Source: Acetobacter ghanensis (GTDB taxonomy: Bacteria; Pseudomonadota; Alphaproteobacteria; Acetobacterales; Acetobacteraceae). From it: a stretch of DNA of 64,000 bases. The notes below the pieces were generated by a model, which did not search any database, was not told where the DNA came from, and saw nothing but the letters and a program-made list of their open reading frames with translations. Location: assembly GCF_001499675.1 (NCBI RefSeq), contig NZ_LN609302.1, positions 528,896 through 592,895 of the forward strand, in the 5' to 3' direction. The translations under genes were made by a program, and so were the position numbers. Within the stretch, counting starts at the first letter, position 1. Each line of letters begins with the position of its first letter. Below are positions 26,954-38,277 of the stretch, piece after piece.

Positions 26954-27633
26954 GGAAACGTGGCTTTGAGCTGTTCATCCTGTTCTGCTGCTTTCATGGC
27001 TTCCTCCGTCAGACGTTTTTCATTGTGCTTGATGAAGATAACCAGAGCACCAATGACCACCAGAGTTGCGGCACCAAAGGCAACGGCCAGCCAGCCGGAG
27101 AGTTTGGCAATCTCGCTTCCCAGCAGATAGGCGCACAGCGTGTATCCACCTGCCCAGAACAGGCCACCAAGCGCATTATAGAACAGGAACGTGTGCCAAG
27201 GCATACGGTTCGCTCCCGCCAGTATGGCGACGAACATCCGCAGGATGGCCACAAAGCGACCAAAGAAAATGACCGGCCCACCATGCCTGAGGAAAACATA
27301 GCGTCCCAGCAGCAGGCGTTCGGGGGTCAGACCAAAGCGTGGACCATGCTTGCGCAAAAGCCCCAGCCCCAGACGGTGGCCAATCATATAGCCCAGATTG
27401 TCCCCCATGATCGCGCCTGTCACGCCGGCAATAATAATGCCTTCGATCTGGAGCTTGTGGGTGGTCGCGCAAAAGATTGCGCCAGTAATAAGCAGGCTTT
27501 CCGCAGGGAGGGGCAGCCCCATGCTTTCCAGCATGACGACAACACCAACCACACCGTAGCCATAACGGGTGAACAGGGTTGTCAGATAATCAAGCGAAAA
27601 GATGGATTCCAGAGCGTGTAACAGAACAGACAA
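26950..27633 (-). CDS. DedA-family membrane protein
   Basis: A 227-residue polytopic protein with the DedA hallmarks: MLESMGLPLPAESLLITGAIF near residues 35-55, an amphipathic re-entrant-like region, and FFGRFVAILRMFVAILAGANRMPWHTF around residues 122-148, with the conserved Arg residues. DedA proteins are candidate flippases for undecaprenyl phosphate or phospholipids and support membrane homeostasis. An alternative start is not evident. It overlaps the downstream SDR gene by a few bases. Confidence 0.9.
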   Translation of the reverse strand: MSVLLHALESIFSLDYLTTLFTRYGYGVVGVVVMLESMGLPLPAESLLITGAIFCATTHKLQIEGIIIAGVTGAIMGDNLGYMIGHRLGLGLLRKHGPRFGLTPERLLLGRYVFLRHGGPVIFFGRFVAILRMFVAILAGANRMPWHTFLFYNALGGLFWAGGYTLCAYLLGSEIAKLSGWLAVAFGAATLVVIGALVIFIKHNEKRLTEEAMKAAEQDEQLKATFP

Positions 27634-27797
27634 TCCAATTCAGAGACAACATCAGCAGATGTGGGGAGGAGCAGAGTCGCTCCCGTCATGTCAAGCCCAC
27701 AGCATAAAGCCGCCAGGTCCGCACCCCCTGCCTAGCATGGAATGGAAGGCGGCACATGCCTTTCCGTTTACGGTATTTTACATGATAGACTGAGCAC

Positions 27798-29762
27798 ATG
27801 ATGGAACAGAATAGTGCTCATGCTCAAACGCCCCGGCCCATGCGTTGTGGCTGCTGGCCCTCACCCGTCACCGCGGCTCTGGTCGCCGGTAAAAGTCTGA
27901 CCCTGTCGGAAGTGCGCGCCACTGATCAGCTTGTGTACTGGCTGGAGCGGCGTCCGGCGGAGGGGGGGCGTACGGTCCTTATGCGTTGGTCTGCGCAGGG
28001 CGGCGTGGCCGAAGTGCTGCCAACAGAAGCGGATGTTGGCACCCGGGTGCATGAGTACGGTGGTGGTGCCTATGCAGTGGCGCCCCATGCCATTGTGTAC
28101 GCGGACCGGCGCACGGCTCAGGTCTGGCAGTTGAGGCAGGGTGACGTTACCCCCCAGTTACTAGCTGGTGCGGAAGGTGTGCGTTTTGCAGATCTGCGGT
28201 TTGACCCGACCAGCAGCACGGTTCTGGCGGTGCGTGAGGACCACAGAACTGCCGGTGAGCCGCAGGGCGCTCTGGTTGTTCTTGGTGCGCATACGGGGCC
28301 GGATGGACTGGTGTTGCAAAGTGGTGCGGATTTTTACATGTCCCCCACCTGTTCGCCCGATGGCACGATGCTGGCGTGGATTGAGTGGGACCACCCTAAT
28401 ATGCCGTGGGATTCTACCCGTTTGTGCTTGGCGCGTGTTGTGCGCGGGGCCGATGGGGCTGTGCTGGCATTGGAAGCCGTGCAGGTTCTGGCTGGCGCAG
28501 ATGGTGGCGAATCGCTGGTGGAGCCACGTTGGACGGCTGATGGCCGGTTGTTGGTCATTTCGGACCGGGCAGAAAACTGGACGGTGTGGGAGGTGCAGTG
28601 GCAGGCCGGTTCTCATCTGCTGCCTTACCCCGCACCGGAAGGAGAAACGGGCCAACCTGCATGGGTTTTTGGCCAAAGCAGCTATCAGCCTTTGGCGGAT
28701 GGAGGGTGTGTGACTCTGACTGTCCGCAACGGAGTAGGGCAGTGCTTTTTGCGCACGGCCTCCGGTCAGATTGTGCCTTTTGCTGGCAGCCCGGACCAGT
28801 GCCCCGTTGCCTTGGCGGATGGACGGTTTGCGTGGGTGCAGGCCCCGCCTGATGCCCTGCCAGCAGTTGTGGTGGGGGATGCCCGGCAAGGCGTGCAGCA
28901 GGTCCTGCGTCGCGCAGCAAAGCTGAATCTGAACCCTGCGGATATTTCCTGCCCCGAATCGGTACGTTTTGTTGTGGATGGGGCCGATGCTCCGTTAGGG
29001 CACGCTTTTTTTTATCCCCCCGCCAATGGGCAGGCCTGTGTCCCTCAGGGTGAAAAACCTCCTATGATTGTGCTGGTGCACGGAGGGCCAACCGCACGGG
29101 CGCAGGACGGTTTTTCCTTCAAGGTGCAATGGTGGACATCTCGCGGTTTTGCCGTGCTGGATGTGAATTATGGTGGTTCCACGGGTTTCGGGCGGTCATG
29201 GCGTAACAGACTTAAGGGCCAGTGGGGCATTGTGGATGTGGCAGATTGCGTAGCAGCTTGCCGCCATATGGTGGCGACAGGTCGCGTGGACCCAAAGCGA
29301 ATCGCTATTCGTGGTTCCAGTGCTGGGGGCATGACCGTGTTGCTGGCTCTGGCCGCGTCTGACCTGTTTGCTGCTGGCGTCAGTTTGTATGGCGTGACCG
29401 ATTTGCGTGCTCTGGCGCAGGAGACGCATAAGTTCGAGGCCCGGTATCTGGATGGTCTGGTAGGCCCGTGGCCGGAAGCCGAGGATGTTTACGTGGCCCG
29501 CTCGCCCCTTTCTGTCGCCAGTCGAATTCGGGCTCCCGTGTTGCTGTTGCAGGGGGAGGAGGACAAGGTTGTGCCTCCTTCTCAGGCGCACGCCATGGCG
29601 GAGGCGCTTCGTGCCGTGGGCACTCCCTGCACTTTGCAGGAATTCCCCGGGGAAGGGCACGGTTTTCGTAAGGAGGCGACCATTCGTCAGGCTTTGGAGA
29701 TGGAGTTGGCGTTTTATGGCCGAGTCTTCGGTTTTGATCCCGCTATACCCGCTCAGACTTAA
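27798..29762 (+). CDS. S9-family prolyl oligopeptidase-like serine peptidase
   Basis: A 654-residue protein with an N-terminal beta-propeller (WD/TolB-like repeats, about residues 1-390) and a C-terminal alpha/beta-hydrolase domain. The oxyanion region is IVLVHGGPTARAQDGFSF, the nucleophile is Ser508 in IRGSSAGGMTV, the acid is likely Asp in GEEDKVVPPSQA, and the His is in EGHGFRKEATI. There is no signal peptide, so it is cytosolic. It probably cleaves short peptides (acylaminoacyl- or dipeptidyl-peptidase type). ATGs at 27798 and 27801 are adjacent; neither has a strong ribosome site. A shared terminator follows. Confidence 0.9.
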   Translation: MMEQNSAHAQTPRPMRCGCWPSPVTAALVAGKSLTLSEVRATDQLVYWLERRPAEGGRTVLMRWSAQGGVAEVLPTEADVGTRVHEYGGGAYAVAPHAIVYADRRTAQVWQLRQGDVTPQLLAGAEGVRFADLRFDPTSSTVLAVREDHRTAGEPQGALVVLGAHTGPDGLVLQSGADFYMSPTCSPDGTMLAWIEWDHPNMPWDSTRLCLARVVRGADGAVLALEAVQVLAGADGGESLVEPRWTADGRLLVISDRAENWTVWEVQWQAGSHLLPYPAPEGETGQPAWVFGQSSYQPLADGGCVTLTVRNGVGQCFLRTASGQIVPFAGSPDQCPVALADGRFAWVQAPPDALPAVVVGDARQGVQQVLRRAAKLNLNPADISCPESVRFVVDGADAPLGHAFFYPPANGQACVPQGEKPPMIVLVHGGPTARAQDGFSFKVQWWTSRGFAVLDVNYGGSTGFGRSWRNRLKGQWGIVDVADCVAACRHMVATGRVDPKRIAIRGSSAGGMTVLLALAASDLFAAGVSLYGVTDLRALAQETHKFEARYLDGLVGPWPEAEDVYVARSPLSVASRIRAPVLLLQGEEDKVVPPSQAHAMAEALRAVGTPCTLQEFPGEGHGFRKEATIRQALEMELAFYGRVFGFDPAIPAQT

Positions 29763-29790
29763 CAAACACTGCACGCCGAATCGTAAAAAA

Positions 29791-29816
29791 ACGGAGCTGG
29801 TTTTTTCCAGCTCCGT
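29791..29816. terminator. Bidirectional intrinsic terminator between S9 peptidase and malic enzyme
   Basis: ACGGAGCTGG and CCAGCTCCGT (29791-29800, 29807-29816) form a perfect 10-bp stem around a T6 loop. Seven A precede it and TCTTG follows, so it can end transcripts from both sides, best for the leftward malic enzyme message because the A-run becomes a U-run. Confidence 0.9.
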
Positions 29817-29855
29817 CTTGTGCAAGGCCCACAAACATATGGGGTATGGCATCAA

Positions 29856-31490
29856 TCAGCCCGTGTAATGCGGGCTGTAAGTCAGGCTTTCAATCCATGC
29901 CCGAATGTCTGTAGGGCGTTCCACCGTTGCAGCGCCCTGCTCAAAAATAAATTCGGCAATGCGAGCCGCCGAGGTGACGGAAACATCCAGAATATCGCTC
30001 TGCGGGGGGAATAGGCGCCCCCGTTCGCGGGATGCCGGGTCAACCTGGTCGGCCAGTGCCCGGGCGGCTTCAATAACCATATCATCGGTAATGTGCTTCG
30101 GGCAGGTGGCGTAAATGGCTAGTCCCAGCGCCGGGAAGATGTAAAAATTGTTGGCCTGTCCGGGGTAGAAGGTCCGCCCGTTTCGCTCCACTTCAGGGAA
30201 TTGCAGGCCAGCCGCAAACAGGGCCTGACCATTGGACCATGTGTAGGCCTGCTCGGCTGTGCATTCCGCATTTTTCTGGGGCAGGGAAAGAGGGAAGATA
30301 ATAGGGCGCTCGTTAAGTGCGCTCATGGCTTCCACTATTTCCTGCGTAAAGGCTCCGCCAGAGGTTGAAACACCGACAAGTACGGTGGGTTTGATCGCCT
30401 TGATCATGGCCAGCAGGTCGCGCGATGGCGGCATGGACTTGGCATAGCGTTTTTGCTGTGGCGTCAGGTCAGTGCGGGAGGTTTCCAGCAGGCCGTTCAC
30501 GTCCATAAGGGTGATTCGGTCTATGGCGTCCTGTTCGCCAAGTCCTTCCTGCTTCAGGGCGGAAACCAGCATATCCGCCGTGCCCAGACCGGAGGAGCCA
30601 GCACCAAGGAACAGGAAGCGCTGTTGTGCCAGAGTTTCGTTTTTGATCTTCAGTGCGGTAATCAGCCCCGCCAGCGTGACCGCCGCAGTCCCCTGAATGT
30701 CGTCGTTATAGCACAGGGCTTTGTCCCGGTATTTTTCCAGATAATGGAGGGCGTCTGTGCCTTTCCAGTCTTCAAAATGCAGGCAGCAGTTGGGGAATAC
30801 GTCTTGGACGGCTTCCACGAATTCCTCCACGAATCCATCCAGTTCTTCTAGCGGAGGAGGTTCGCGGCGTAGGCCAAGATAAAGTGGATCCGCACGTAGG
30901 GCACTGTTGGTGGTGCCAATGTCCAGTTGCACAGGCAACAGCACTTCTGGCGGGACCGCGCCACAGGCTGTGTAAAGGTCCAGCTTGCCAATGGGAATGC
31001 CCATGCCGTTTACGCCAATGTCGCCCAGCCCCAGAATACGCCCACCTGTGGTGACACAGAGAAAGCGCACATTTTCCATAGGCCAGTTACGAAGCACCTC
31101 ACGGATTCGCCCGCGCATGTCCAAACTGATGTACATGCCACGTGGACGCCGGTAGATATGGCTAAACTGCTGGCAGACAGCGGCCAGAGTAGGTGCGTAA
31201 ACAATGGGAACAAATTGCGCCGGGTTGGACATAAGAACCCGGTAGAACAATGTTTCGTTCTGGTCGCGCAGGCCACTCAGGTAAATGTAACGCTCCAGAT
31301 TACTGGGCTTGGCGTCCAAATGCCGGTGGATTCGCTCAACCTGCCGGTCCAGTGTTTCCACCTGTGTGGGGAGCAAACCTTCCAACCCATATTGCCGCCT
31401 TTCCGCCTCGGTAAACGCGGTCCCCTTATTGAGCAGGGCATTGTTGAGCAGGGCTGTTCCTCTGAGATTCTGGGCAGAAGGCATGGTCAC
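29856..31490 (-). CDS. NAD(P)-dependent malic enzyme (long form)
   Basis: A 544-residue malic enzyme of the long (about 540-560 residue) MaeA/eukaryotic type. Visible motifs are PIVYAPTLAAVCQQF, RILGLGDIGVNGMGIPIGKLDLY (malate/NAD site), HFEDWKGTDALHYLEKYR, CYNDDIQGTAAVTLAGLI (metal-binding Asp), and the second Rossmann site FLFLGAGSSGLGTADMLV. It decarboxylates malate to pyruvate, making NADH or NADPH. The chosen start is the ATG at 31490; an internal ATG follows at 31484. It is followed by the shared terminator. Confidence 0.93.
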   Translation of the reverse strand: MTMPSAQNLRGTALLNNALLNKGTAFTEAERRQYGLEGLLPTQVETLDRQVERIHRHLDAKPSNLERYIYLSGLRDQNETLFYRVLMSNPAQFVPIVYAPTLAAVCQQFSHIYRRPRGMYISLDMRGRIREVLRNWPMENVRFLCVTTGGRILGLGDIGVNGMGIPIGKLDLYTACGAVPPEVLLPVQLDIGTTNSALRADPLYLGLRREPPPLEELDGFVEEFVEAVQDVFPNCCLHFEDWKGTDALHYLEKYRDKALCYNDDIQGTAAVTLAGLITALKIKNETLAQQRFLFLGAGSSGLGTADMLVSALKQEGLGEQDAIDRITLMDVNGLLETSRTDLTPQQKRYAKSMPPSRDLLAMIKAIKPTVLVGVSTSGGAFTQEIVEAMSALNERPIIFPLSLPQKNAECTAEQAYTWSNGQALFAAGLQFPEVERNGRTFYPGQANNFYIFPALGLAIYATCPKHITDDMVIEAARALADQVDPASRERGRLFPPQSDILDVSVTSAARIAEFIFEQGAATVERPTDIRAWIESLTYSPHYTG

Positions 31491-31620
31491 TCCTTGGAAA
31501 GCAAAAACAGCGTCAGGCTATCAGACAAGGATACAACCCGGAACATGAGGTTGTGTTCCAAAGGCCGGAATGGGTTTGTTGTGTTTGCAGGGCAGATGGA
31601 CGGTGCATGTGCGCAATAAA

Positions 31621-31644
31621 AAAGGCGGCCCGAAGGCCGCCTTT
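31621..31644. terminator. Terminator downstream of nusG
   Basis: AAAGGCGGCC-CGAA-GGCCGCCTTT (31621-31644) is a perfect 10-bp stem with a tetraloop and flanking A/T runs, so it can act in both directions. For the leftward nusG transcript, the A-run before it supplies the U-tract. It isolates secE-nusG from the malic enzyme gene. Confidence 0.92.
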
Positions 31645-31673
31645 AAAACCGCATTGTGCGTTGTGCTGGCTGA

Positions 31674-32204
31674 TTACAGCTTTTCGACCTGATTGAACTC
31701 CAGATCCACCGGGGTGGAACGGCCAAAAATTGAAACGCTGACTTTCAGGCGGCCTTTTTCTTCATCCACTTCTTCAATCACACCATTGAAGGAGGTGAAT
31801 GGGCCATCTGCCACACGAATCTGTTCGCCCACTTCAAAGGTAACAGCAGAGCGGGGGTGCTGCACGCCTTCTTCCGTCTGGCGGATAATGCGCTCGGCTT
31901 CAGCCGCAGAAATGGGGGTGGGGCGATTCTTGGTGCCCAAGAACCCCGTAACCTTTGGCGTGTCCTTGACCAGATGCCACGACTCGTCGGTCATTTCCAT
32001 CTTGATCAGTACGTAACCGGGGAAGAACTTGCGCTCTGCGTTGACCTTCTGGCCACGGCGCACTTCAATTACTTCCTCGGACGGGACCAGAATTTCTTCA
32101 ATATGGTCGCTCAGCCCCTTCTGTTCCGCATCTTCGCGGATGTGCTGCGCGATTTTCTTTTCGAAGCCCGAATAGACGTGGACCACATACCAACGCTTGG
32201 CCAT
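31674..32204 (-). CDS. nusG: Transcription termination/antitermination factor NusG
   Basis: A 176-residue NusG. The NGN domain starts [22 protein letters not shown], contains the family block [33 protein letters not shown], and the C-terminal KOW domain has [46 protein letters not shown]. It binds RNA polymerase, Rho and the ribosome to control elongation and termination. It lies 9 bp downstream of secE, the usual order, but is followed by a terminator rather than rplK. Confidence 0.97.
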   Translation of the reverse strand: MAKRWYVVHVYSGFEKKIAQHIREDAEQKGLSDHIEEILVPSEEVIEVRRGQKVNAERKFFPGYVLIKMEMTDESWHLVKDTPKVTGFLGTKNRPTPISAAEAERIIRQTEEGVQHPRSAVTFEVGEQIRVADGPFTSFNGVIEEVDEEKGRLKVSVSIFGRSTPVDLEFNQVEKL

Positions 32205-32213
32205 GCCGTTTCC

Positions 32214-32408
32214 TCAGCCTCCCAGCCCGAAAAGTTGACGTACGCCGAGGCCAATTAACTGGTCCACGACGAAAAAGAAGATAGATGCCATACCTGCCAT
32301 GGCCAAAACGGCGCCGGTGGTGACAAACGTTGCGCGGCGGGTGGGCCATGTGACCCGTTCCGCCTCGGTACGCACATCATGCAGGAACTTACCGGGACTG
32401 AACGACAC
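32214..32408 (-). CDS. secE: Preprotein translocase subunit SecE
   Basis: A 64-residue single-span SecE. The frame is open for 119 codons, but only the last part is SecE: SPGKFLHDVRTEAERVTWPTRRAT is the conserved amphipathic helix, followed by the membrane span ending VVDQLIGLGVRQLFG. Two GTGs compete, at 32417 and 32408. The ribosome site AAGGAGA ends right before the first, so the second, with about 10 bp spacing, is preferred. SecE stabilises SecY. It lies between tRNA-Trp and nusG. Confidence 0.92.
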   Translation of the reverse strand: MSFSPGKFLHDVRTEAERVTWPTRRATFVTTGAVLAMAGMASIFFFVVDQLIGLGVRQLFGLGG

Positions 32409-32543
32409 GAACCACACTCTCCTTGTTCTGCTCTGCCGCGCTGTGCGGACAGGGGCAGTTTTTAAATCAAACCACTCAGATTGTACGATAAAGCCGCATT
32501 TTACAGGTGAAAAGCGGAACCTTCCGTACACCACGTGAAAATC

Positions 32544-32620
32544 TGGCAGGGGTGGAGGGTCTCGAACCCACAACCTCCGGTTTTGGAGACCGGCACTCTA
32601 GCCAATTGAGCTACACCCCT
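32544..32620 (-). tRNA. tRNA-Trp (CCA anticodon)
   Basis: The minus strand folds as a cloverleaf: acceptor AGGGGTG pairs with CACCCCT, the anticodon loop is CTCCAAA with anticodon CCA, the T-loop is TTCGAGA, and discriminator G plus encoded CCA closes the 3' end (32544-32546). Location upstream of secE is the usual place for tRNA-Trp in proteobacteria. Confidence 0.97.
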
Positions 32621-32848
32621 GCAGCGTGTCCGCCACGGCTGGAAAAGACCTATAACGGAAACCCGCTCGTCTGACCAGCCACAATCTTGCGGCCATCACA
32701 GGAGCCGGAACAAAATATGTTGCGGCGCTAAAGTCAAGAGCCTGTTGCAGATTATTGTCGCATAAGGCGAGTTGGGGAGGCGCAAAAAGCATGTGGGGGC
32801 TTGCGGTGTATGTCGGGCATGGAGTATAAACACTCCCACTTCGGATTT

Positions 32849-32922
32849 GCGGGCATAGCATAGTGGTAATGCAGTAGCCTTCCAAGCTACCGAGGAGGGT
32901 TCGATTCCCTCTGTCCGCTCCA
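32849..32922 (+). tRNA. tRNA-Gly (TCC anticodon)
   Basis: GCGGGCA (32849-32855) pairs with TGTCCGC (32912-32918), including one G-U pair. The anticodon loop CTTCCAA carries TCC, the T-loop is TTCGATT, and the gene encodes its own CCA end. It is divergent from tRNA-Trp. Confidence 0.97.
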
Positions 32923-33252
32923 GAACTTCCCCAAATTATAAAAAATCTCACCTGTTCGTGATGTTCTGCGTTATTGGCCGTTTTGTGGCTCGTTGCAGGG
33001 GCGAATTGGTCTATTTGCGGTGCGTGGCGGTCAAAGTTTGCGATCTGAGAACCACGCATTTTTCTCAGTCATAATTTGCCGCATTGAGGGTTGGGAATAA
33101 AATAGGGCCGTTCTGCCAGTTGCGTGCCCGTTGTGGTCATGCTAGAGGCCGCGCCAACAGGTGCAATTAAATCTGGATTCATCGTCTGGTGGTCTGGGTT
33201 GCATCGTTGTCAGTGTGGAATGCCGGCGCGCACAGAAGGAAAGAACCAAAGA
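32923..33252. other. Upstream region of the atp operon
   Basis: About 330 bp between tRNA-Gly and the preferred atpH start. It should hold the atp promoter, but no convincing -35/-10 pair was assigned. A 7-bp inverted repeat CTGAGAA...TTCTCAG (33045-33051 and 33062-33068) could form a hairpin. The atpH frame remains open upstream to 33124, but that part is not conserved delta-subunit sequence. Confidence 0.5.
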
Positions 33253-33837
33253 GTGGTGGCCTCGGGCGTAACGACAGCACAACCGGTTGCTTTTGCGGCT
33301 AACGGGCTAGAAGGCCGTTACGCAATTGCACTCTATGATCTGGCAGCCGAACAACGGCAGCTGGACACCGTGCTTGATGAAGGTGGCGCCCTTGCGCGCC
33401 TGATTGATGAGAGTGCGCCCCTGCGCACTGTTCTGGAAGACAGGCGTCTGGATATCCTGGTGTCTCGCAAGGCCGTGTTGGCCGTGCTGGAGGCTCAGGG
33501 ATTCGGTCAGATTCTTCGTAATTTTGTGGGCGTCGTGGCTGATAACCGTCGCCTGCCCGTTCTGCGTCGGATACTCGCCGCGCTCGATGCGCTGGCAGTT
33601 GCCCGACGGGGTGAGGTCGTAGCCGAGGTCAGCAGCGCCGTGGCATTGACCGCAGAGCAGCGGACCCAGCTTCAGGCCCGACTGGCAGAAGCCGGGTATT
33701 CCCGCATCAATATTCGTGAGCGTGTTGACAGTTCCCTGCTGGGCGGCCTTGTCGTCCGTGTGGGGGCAAAGCTGTATGACGCCAGCCTCAAGACCCGCCT
33801 GTTTCGTTTGCATTACGCCATGAAGGGAGCCGCGTGA
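33253..33837 (+). CDS. atpH: F1-ATP synthase delta subunit
   Basis: A 194-residue delta (OSCP-like) subunit, the stator link between F1 and the b subunits. The conserved N-terminal helix bundle reads [23 protein letters not shown], and the C-terminal part ends with [35 protein letters not shown], the family's GG.xxxxGdxxxDxSvxxxL motif. An open frame extends upstream to 33124, but the GTG at 33253, about 12 bp after AAGGA, gives normal length. The stop overlaps the atpA start (TGATG), so translation is coupled. Confidence 0.93.
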   Translation: MVASGVTTAQPVAFAANGLEGRYAIALYDLAAEQRQLDTVLDEGGALARLIDESAPLRTVLEDRRLDILVSRKAVLAVLEAQGFGQILRNFVGVVADNRRLPVLRRILAALDALAVARRGEVVAEVSSAVALTAEQRTQLQARLAEAGYSRINIRERVDSSLLGGLVVRVGAKLYDASLKTRLFRLHYAMKGAA

Positions 33838-35372
33838 TGGAAATCCGTCCCGCAGAGATTTCGGATATCCTCAAGCAGCAGATTGCCTCGTTCGACAAGG
33901 AATCTGATGTTGTCGAAACCGGCACTGTTCTGTCTGTCGGAGACGGCATTGCCCGCGTGTTTGGCCTGCAGAATGTTATGTCGGGCGAACTGGTGGACTT
34001 TCCGTCCGCTGGCCAGAAGGGTATGGCCCTGAACCTGGAAAGCGACAACGTTGGTGTCGTTATTTTCGGTGATGACACCAATATCCGTGAAGGTGACAGC
34101 GTCACTCGCTCCGGTATGGTTGTCAGTGTGCCAGTTGGTAAAGGTCTGCTGGGCCGTGTTGTTGACGGTCTGGGTAACCCGATCGACGACAAGGGGCCGC
34201 TGACCGACGTTGAACTGCGCCGTGCAGAGGTTAAGGCTCCCGGTATTATGCCGCGCCAGTCCGTAAGTGAACCCATGCAGACCGGGATCAAGGCGATTGA
34301 CGCTCTGGTGCCGATCGGCCGTGGTCAGCGCGAACTGGTTATTGGTGACCGTCAGACAGGTAAAACAACCATCCTGACCGACACCATTCTGGCCCAGAAG
34401 GGCGTCAATGAACTGGGTGACGACAAGAAGTCCCTCTACTGCATTTACGTCGCCGTTGGTCAGAAGCGCTCCACAGTTGCACAGCTTGTGCGCCTGCTGG
34501 AAGAAAAAGGCGCGATGAAGTACTCCATCGTCGTGGCCGCAACCGCATCCGATCCGGCTCCGTTGCAGTACCTCGCTCCGTATGCTGCCTGCGCAATGGG
34601 TGAATACTTCCGCGATAACGGTATGCACGCCCTGATCTGCTACGACGATCTGACCAAGCAGGCTGTTGCTTATCGCCAGATGTCCCTGCTGCTGCGTCGT
34701 CCGCCAGGCCGTGAAGCTTATCCGGGTGACGTGTTCTACCTGCATTCCCGTCTGCTCGAACGTGCAGCTAAGATGTCCGATGCCAATGGCGCGGGTTCTC
34801 TGACGGCTCTGCCCGTTATTGAAACGCAGGCTGGTGACGTTGCGGCTTACATTCCGACCAACGTGATTTCCATCACGGACGGCCAGATCTTCCTCGAAAC
34901 CGACCTGTTCTATAAAGGTATTCGCCCTGCCGTGAACGTGGGTGGTTCTGTGTCCCGCGTTGGTTCTGCAGCGCAGATCAAGGCCATGAAGCAGGTTGCT
35001 GGCAAAATCAAACTTGAACTTGCCCAGTACCGTGAAATGGCAGCCTTCTCCCAGTTCGCATCTGATCTGGACCCGGCAACGCAGAAAATGCTGGCCCGTG
35101 GCGCACGTCTGGTGGAACTGCTGAAGCAGCCACAGTCTTCACCTCTTTCGGTTGAAGAGCAGGTTGTTCTGCTTTTCGCAGGTACCCGTGGCTTCCTTGA
35201 TGGCATTGACGCCAACAAGGTTGTGGCATGGGAACGTGCCGTGCTGAGCGACGTGCGGAGTGCTGGTAAGGATATTCTGGACACGCTGAGCAAGGAAAAG
35301 GCCATTTCCAAGGACCTTGAAGCGCGGTTGACCGAATACCTGACCGCCTTCAACCGCAACTTCGCCGGCTGA
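33837..35372 (+). CDS. atpA: F1-ATP synthase alpha subunit
   Basis: A 511-residue alpha subunit. The start is [16 protein letters not shown]; Walker A is GDRQTGKT near residues 170-177; the conserved [48 protein letters not shown] block is present, as is the [14 protein letters not shown] loop with the invariant Arg ([16 protein letters not shown]). It forms the non-catalytic nucleotide sites of F1. It overlaps atpH and is followed 16 bp later by atpG. Confidence 0.98.
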   Translation: MEIRPAEISDILKQQIASFDKESDVVETGTVLSVGDGIARVFGLQNVMSGELVDFPSAGQKGMALNLESDNVGVVIFGDDTNIREGDSVTRSGMVVSVPVGKGLLGRVVDGLGNPIDDKGPLTDVELRRAEVKAPGIMPRQSVSEPMQTGIKAIDALVPIGRGQRELVIGDRQTGKTTILTDTILAQKGVNELGDDKKSLYCIYVAVGQKRSTVAQLVRLLEEKGAMKYSIVVAATASDPAPLQYLAPYAACAMGEYFRDNGMHALICYDDLTKQAVAYRQMSLLLRRPPGREAYPGDVFYLHSRLLERAAKMSDANGAGSLTALPVIETQAGDVAAYIPTNVISITDGQIFLETDLFYKGIRPAVNVGGSVSRVGSAAQIKAMKQVAGKIKLELAQYREMAAFSQFASDLDPATQKMLARGARLVELLKQPQSSPLSVEEQVVLLFAGTRGFLDGIDANKVVAWERAVLSDVRSAGKDILDTLSKEKAISKDLEARLTEYLTAFNRNFAG

Positions 35373-35388
35373 GGGAGCAGAAGCACTC

Positions 35389-36276
35389 ATGGCTTCCCTT
35401 AAGGAACTACGCGCCCGGATCGGAAGTATCAAATCGACACGGAAGATCACGAGCGCCATGAAAATGGTGGCGGCTGCCAAGCTGCGGCGGGCGCAAGCCA
35501 GCGCAGAAGCTGCTCGTCCTTATGCGGCAGCCATGCGCCGTATGCTGGGTGAACTGGCAGGCGCTACCAAAGGTGAGGACGGAGCCCCCCGTCTTCTGGC
35601 TGGTACCGGGCAGGACAAGGTTCATCTCCTTGTCCCTATGACCAGTGACCGTGGTCTGTGCGGTGGCTTCAACGCCAACGTTCATCGGTTGACGGTACAG
35701 ACGATTCGTCGCCTTCAGTCCGAAGGTAAGACGGTGCGTCTGATGCCGGTTGGCCGTCGGGCACTGAACTTTTTCATGCGTGACTACGCTGACCTGATTG
35801 TCGATCATGTGACCGGCACCAGTGCAAAGGAAATTCCTTTTTCCGTTGCCAGCGGTCTGGGTGAAAAAATTAACGCTCTGCTCGAAGCAGGCGAGATTGA
35901 TGTCTGCACGCTTGTGTTCAACAAGTTTCGCAATGCGATGACGCAGGTGCCGACATGCCAGCAACTGGTACCCATGATTGTGGACGACGCAAGCACTGAG
36001 CTTGAAGCGTCCAATGACGTGGCCCAGTATGAATTTGAGCCTGATGAAGCAACGCTGCTGGCTATGCTGCTGCCGCGCAACCTGCAGGTTCAGATTTATG
36101 CTTCGCTGCTGGAAACGGTTGCGGGCGAAAACGGTGCCCGTATGACGGCTATGGATAACGCAACGCGCAATGCTGGCCGCACCATCGACAGTCTGACACA
36201 GGTCTATAACCGGACCCGCCAGACCAACATTACTAACGAACTGATCGAAATCATTTCGGGCGCACAGGCTGTCTGA
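35389..36276 (+). CDS. atpG: F1-ATP synthase gamma subunit
   Basis: A 295-residue gamma subunit, the central rotor stalk. The conserved N-terminal helix is RARIGSIKSTRKITSAMKMVAAAKLRRAQ, SDRGLCGGFNANV lies near residues 86-98, and the C-terminal helix is ENGARMTAMDNATRNAGRTIDSLTQVYNRTRQTNITNELIEIISGAQA. It is 31 bp before atpD and in the standard position of the alphaproteobacterial F1 operon. Confidence 0.98.
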   Translation: MASLKELRARIGSIKSTRKITSAMKMVAAAKLRRAQASAEAARPYAAAMRRMLGELAGATKGEDGAPRLLAGTGQDKVHLLVPMTSDRGLCGGFNANVHRLTVQTIRRLQSEGKTVRLMPVGRRALNFFMRDYADLIVDHVTGTSAKEIPFSVASGLGEKINALLEAGEIDVCTLVFNKFRNAMTQVPTCQQLVPMIVDDASTELEASNDVAQYEFEPDEATLLAMLLPRNLQVQIYASLLETVAGENGARMTAMDNATRNAGRTIDSLTQVYNRTRQTNITNELIEIISGAQAV

Positions 36277-36304
36277 GCCCGATCGTATGCCCCGCAGGAG
36301 CTGA

Positions 36305-37780
<1,476 letters not shown>

Positions 37781-37808
37781 CAGCCGGCTTCTGGAGGGAG
37801 CACCATTC

Positions 37809-38216
37809 ATGCCAATCCAGATTGAGATAATCAGCCCTGAAAAGGTTCTGGTGTCGCGTGAGGTAGATATGGCCGTTCTTCCGGGCATGGAGGGCGATAT
37901 TGCCGCCATGCCGGAACACTCGCCCATGATGCTTCTTCTGCGTGGTGGCGTTGTTGCCCTTTATGAAGGGGACAAGGTAACGGATCGCTATTTTGTGGGT
38001 GGCGGTTTTGCCGACATTACCCCCACGCGGTGTACGGTTCTGGCTGACAAGGCCGTGCCCGTTAGCGATATTTCCATTGATATGGCTACCGCTCAGCTGG
38101 AAGCCCTGTCTGAAGCATGGGATAAAGCGGATAAGACGGATACGTCTCGCCTTGTTGTTCTTCAGGATCAGATTCAGGCTGTGCGAGCAGAAATTGAAGC
38201 TGGCAGCGCCAACTGA
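37809..38216 (+). CDS. atpC: F1-ATP synthase epsilon subunit
   Basis: A 135-residue epsilon subunit. The N-terminal beta-sandwich is complete (IQIEIISPEKVLVSREVDMAVLPGMEGDIAAMPEHSPMMLLL) and ends with YFVGGGFADITPTRCTVLADKAVP. The C-terminal helical pair, which can inhibit ATP hydrolysis, is present. It is the last gene of atpHAGDC and is followed by a strong terminator. Confidence 0.97.
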   Translation: MPIQIEIISPEKVLVSREVDMAVLPGMEGDIAAMPEHSPMMLLLRGGVVALYEGDKVTDRYFVGGGFADITPTRCTVLADKAVPVSDISIDMATAQLEALSEAWDKADKTDTSRLVVLQDQIQAVRAEIEAGSAN

Positions 38217-38237
38217 ATTTTTCAGGTATGTCGCATT

Positions 38238-38266
38238 AAAAAAGCCACCCATTGGGTGGCTTTTTT
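38238..38266. terminator. Bidirectional terminator after atpC
   Basis: AAAAAAGCCACCC-ATT-GGGTGGCTTTTTT is a near-ideal intrinsic terminator with a GC-rich stem, flanked by A6 and T6, so it serves both atpC and the convergent queF. Confidence 0.96.
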
Positions 38267-38277
38267 GTATCCGGCTG

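Noticed and set aside
33124..33252. Upstream extension of atpH
   Set aside because: The sequence (Trp/Cys-rich) is not conserved delta subunit, and the GTG at 33253 gives normal length after AAGGA.
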